A stretch of 64,000 bases of DNA from Acidianus sp. HS-5 (GTDB taxonomy: Archaea; Thermoproteota; Thermoprotei_A; Sulfolobales; Sulfolobaceae). Below the pieces are notes generated by a model. It did not search any database and had not been told where the DNA came from. It was given only the letters and a program-made list of their open reading frames with translations. Positions 63,315 to 64,000 of this stretch are shown piece by piece; position 1 is the first letter of the stretch; every line of letters starts with the position of its first letter. The stretch covers positions 434,001 to 498,000 of the forward strand of contig NZ_AP025245.1 of the NCBI RefSeq assembly GCF_021655615.1, written 5' to 3'. Both the position numbers and the translations under genes were made by a program.

Positions 63315-63902
63315 ATGGTGAAAATTTTAGTCCTGTTTTACGGCTACGGGAGTATTGTAAATTTAGCAAAGGAAATAGCTAAAGGAGCTGAAGAAGAAGG
63401 AGCTGAAACCAGGATAAGGAAGGTTAAAGAAACTCTATACCCAGAATTAGTTCAGCAGTTTCGCATTCCCTTAGAGAGTACAAATGATATCCCTGAAGTG
63501 ACTTTTGACGATCTAAAATGGGCTGACGGGTTAGCTATAGGTTCTCCAACAAGGTACGGAAATATGGCTGGAGGAATGAAGACTTTTCTCGATTCTACTG
63601 TACCGTTATGGAGAAACGGAGACTTATACGGAAAACCCGTGACGTTCTTTACAGAGGCTTCAACAGTCCACGGTGGTCACGAGACTACAATCCTTACCAT
63701 GAGTACCTACGCCTATCATTTCGGCATGATAATTGTCCCTCTGGGTTACGCAATCCCTGAAATTTCAAAATCTACTACCGGAGGAAGTCCATACGGAGCT
63801 TCACACTTAAGTACAAAGAAAGAGTTGGATGAGGACGAAATAAAGATAGCTAGGTTCCAAGGTAGAAGGCTTGCGCAAGTGGCTAAAAAACTATTAAGTT
63901 AG
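63315..63902 (+). CDS. wrbA: WrbA-type NAD(P)H:quinone oxidoreductase
   Basis: 195 aa, flavodoxin fold. GSPTRYGNMAGGMKTFLD near 76-93 and ASTVHGGHETTI near 117-128 are WrbA signatures, and TTGGSPYGASHLS completes the FMN site. It reduces quinones by two electrons, avoiding radicals. TTTTTAATTTAA about 25 bp upstream is a likely TATA box for a leaderless start. Confidence 0.92.
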   Translation: MVKILVLFYGYGSIVNLAKEIAKGAEEEGAETRIRKVKETLYPELVQQFRIPLESTNDIPEVTFDDLKWADGLAIGSPTRYGNMAGGMKTFLDSTVPLWRNGDLYGKPVTFFTEASTVHGGHETTILTMSTYAYHFGMIIVPLGYAIPEISKSTTGGSPYGASHLSTKKELDEDEIKIARFQGRRLAQVAKKLLS

Positions 63903-63924
63903 ATTTATCTCAATACTTAAGAAA

Positions 63925-63937
63925 CTTTTTTATTTTT
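63925..63937 (+). terminator. T-rich stretch after wrbA, terminator or TATA of the next gene
   Basis: CTTTTTTATTTTT begins about 22 bp after the wrbA stop and lies about 20-31 bp before the ATG at 63956. It could end the wrbA transcript, act as the TATA box of the next gene, or do both. Confidence 0.4.
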
Positions 63938-63955
63938 CATTGTAAAGTTATACAT

Positions 63956-64000
63956 ATGAGGAAATTATCTTGTGCATGCGGAGGATTGCTTGCTTTATCT
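63956..64000 (+). CDS. Partial CDS running off the window end
   Basis: Fifteen codons (MRKLSCACGGLLALS) with no stop before the window ends. A CAC Cys pair near the start could be a metal-binding site. Too short to identify. Confidence 0.45.
   Translation, partial: MRKLSCACGGLLALS

Overview
This window is AT-rich chromosomal DNA from a thermoacidophilic crenarchaeon of the Sulfolobales, probably Acidianus or a close relative. The order is well supported, but the genus is only a guess. The evidence is a zinc-containing ferredoxin with all four expected zinc ligands, short TATA-box promoters with leaderless starts, VapBC and PaREP1/HEPN genes, Thr/Ser-stalked surface proteins with a C-terminal membrane anchor, and archaeal thiolase plus DUF35 pairs. 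No rRNA, tRNA, CRISPR array or transposase gene was found.

The window falls into two contrasting parts. Positions 1-25 kb are an accessory region. It holds five large secreted, C-terminally anchored surface proteins: four beta-propeller proteins (29-1351, 2584-4014, 5603-7213, 15897-18335) and one 1148-residue protein with six tandem ESGLP-type modules (11060-14506). Two zinc-ribbon membrane proteins, a possible kinase-fold protein with a small partner, a VapBC pair, a PaREP1 protein, a TPR protein and a second HEPN-like protein lie among them. The spaces between genes are filled with four families of non-coding elements, here called A (about 125 bp), B (279 bp), C (223 bp) and D (about 320 bp). 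A, B and C have terminal inverted repeats, one A copy has a perfect 9-bp target duplication, and at 18.4-19.3 kb the elements are nested inside one another. Two surface-protein genes in opposite orientation share an almost identical start and 94 bp of upstream DNA.

Positions 23-38 kb are transitional. They hold a methanethiol oxidase (SBP56) gene with a palindrome next to its TATA box and an overlapping membrane-protein gene, a DUF998 protein, a MIP18-type Fe-S assembly protein, an AlkA-type glycosylase, two DUF2249 proteins (one fused to a cupin), the zinc ferredoxin, a hemerythrin-like protein, a methyltransferase, two polytopic membrane proteins, and a nucleotidyltransferase divergent from a second PaREP1 gene.

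Positions 37.7-64 kb are compact metabolic DNA. A flavin NAD(P)H dehydrogenase and an SSS symporter with a DUF3311 partner are followed by a four-subunit 2-oxoacid (pyruvate):ferredoxin oxidoreductase operon. Just upstream of that operon, on the same strand, is a four-cluster Fe-S protein fused to a membrane anchor. The rest is an acyl-CoA catabolism region with a molybdenum hydroxylase large subunit coupled to an acyl-CoA dehydrogenase, two acyl-CoA synthetases, a second acyl-CoA dehydrogenase, enoyl-CoA hydratase, 3-hydroxyacyl-CoA dehydrogenase, a class III aminotransferase and a WrbA-type quinone reductase. At its centre are two thiolase-fold proteins, both lacking the thiolase Cys and His, followed by two DUF35 proteins. 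That arrangement resembles the Ltp2/ChsH2 retro-aldolases rather than a thiolase. A three-gene cluster encoding a zinc-finger heme-oxygenase-fold protein, a TRASH/YHS-like protein and a Cys-containing protein lies on the opposite strand and is the least understood part of the window.
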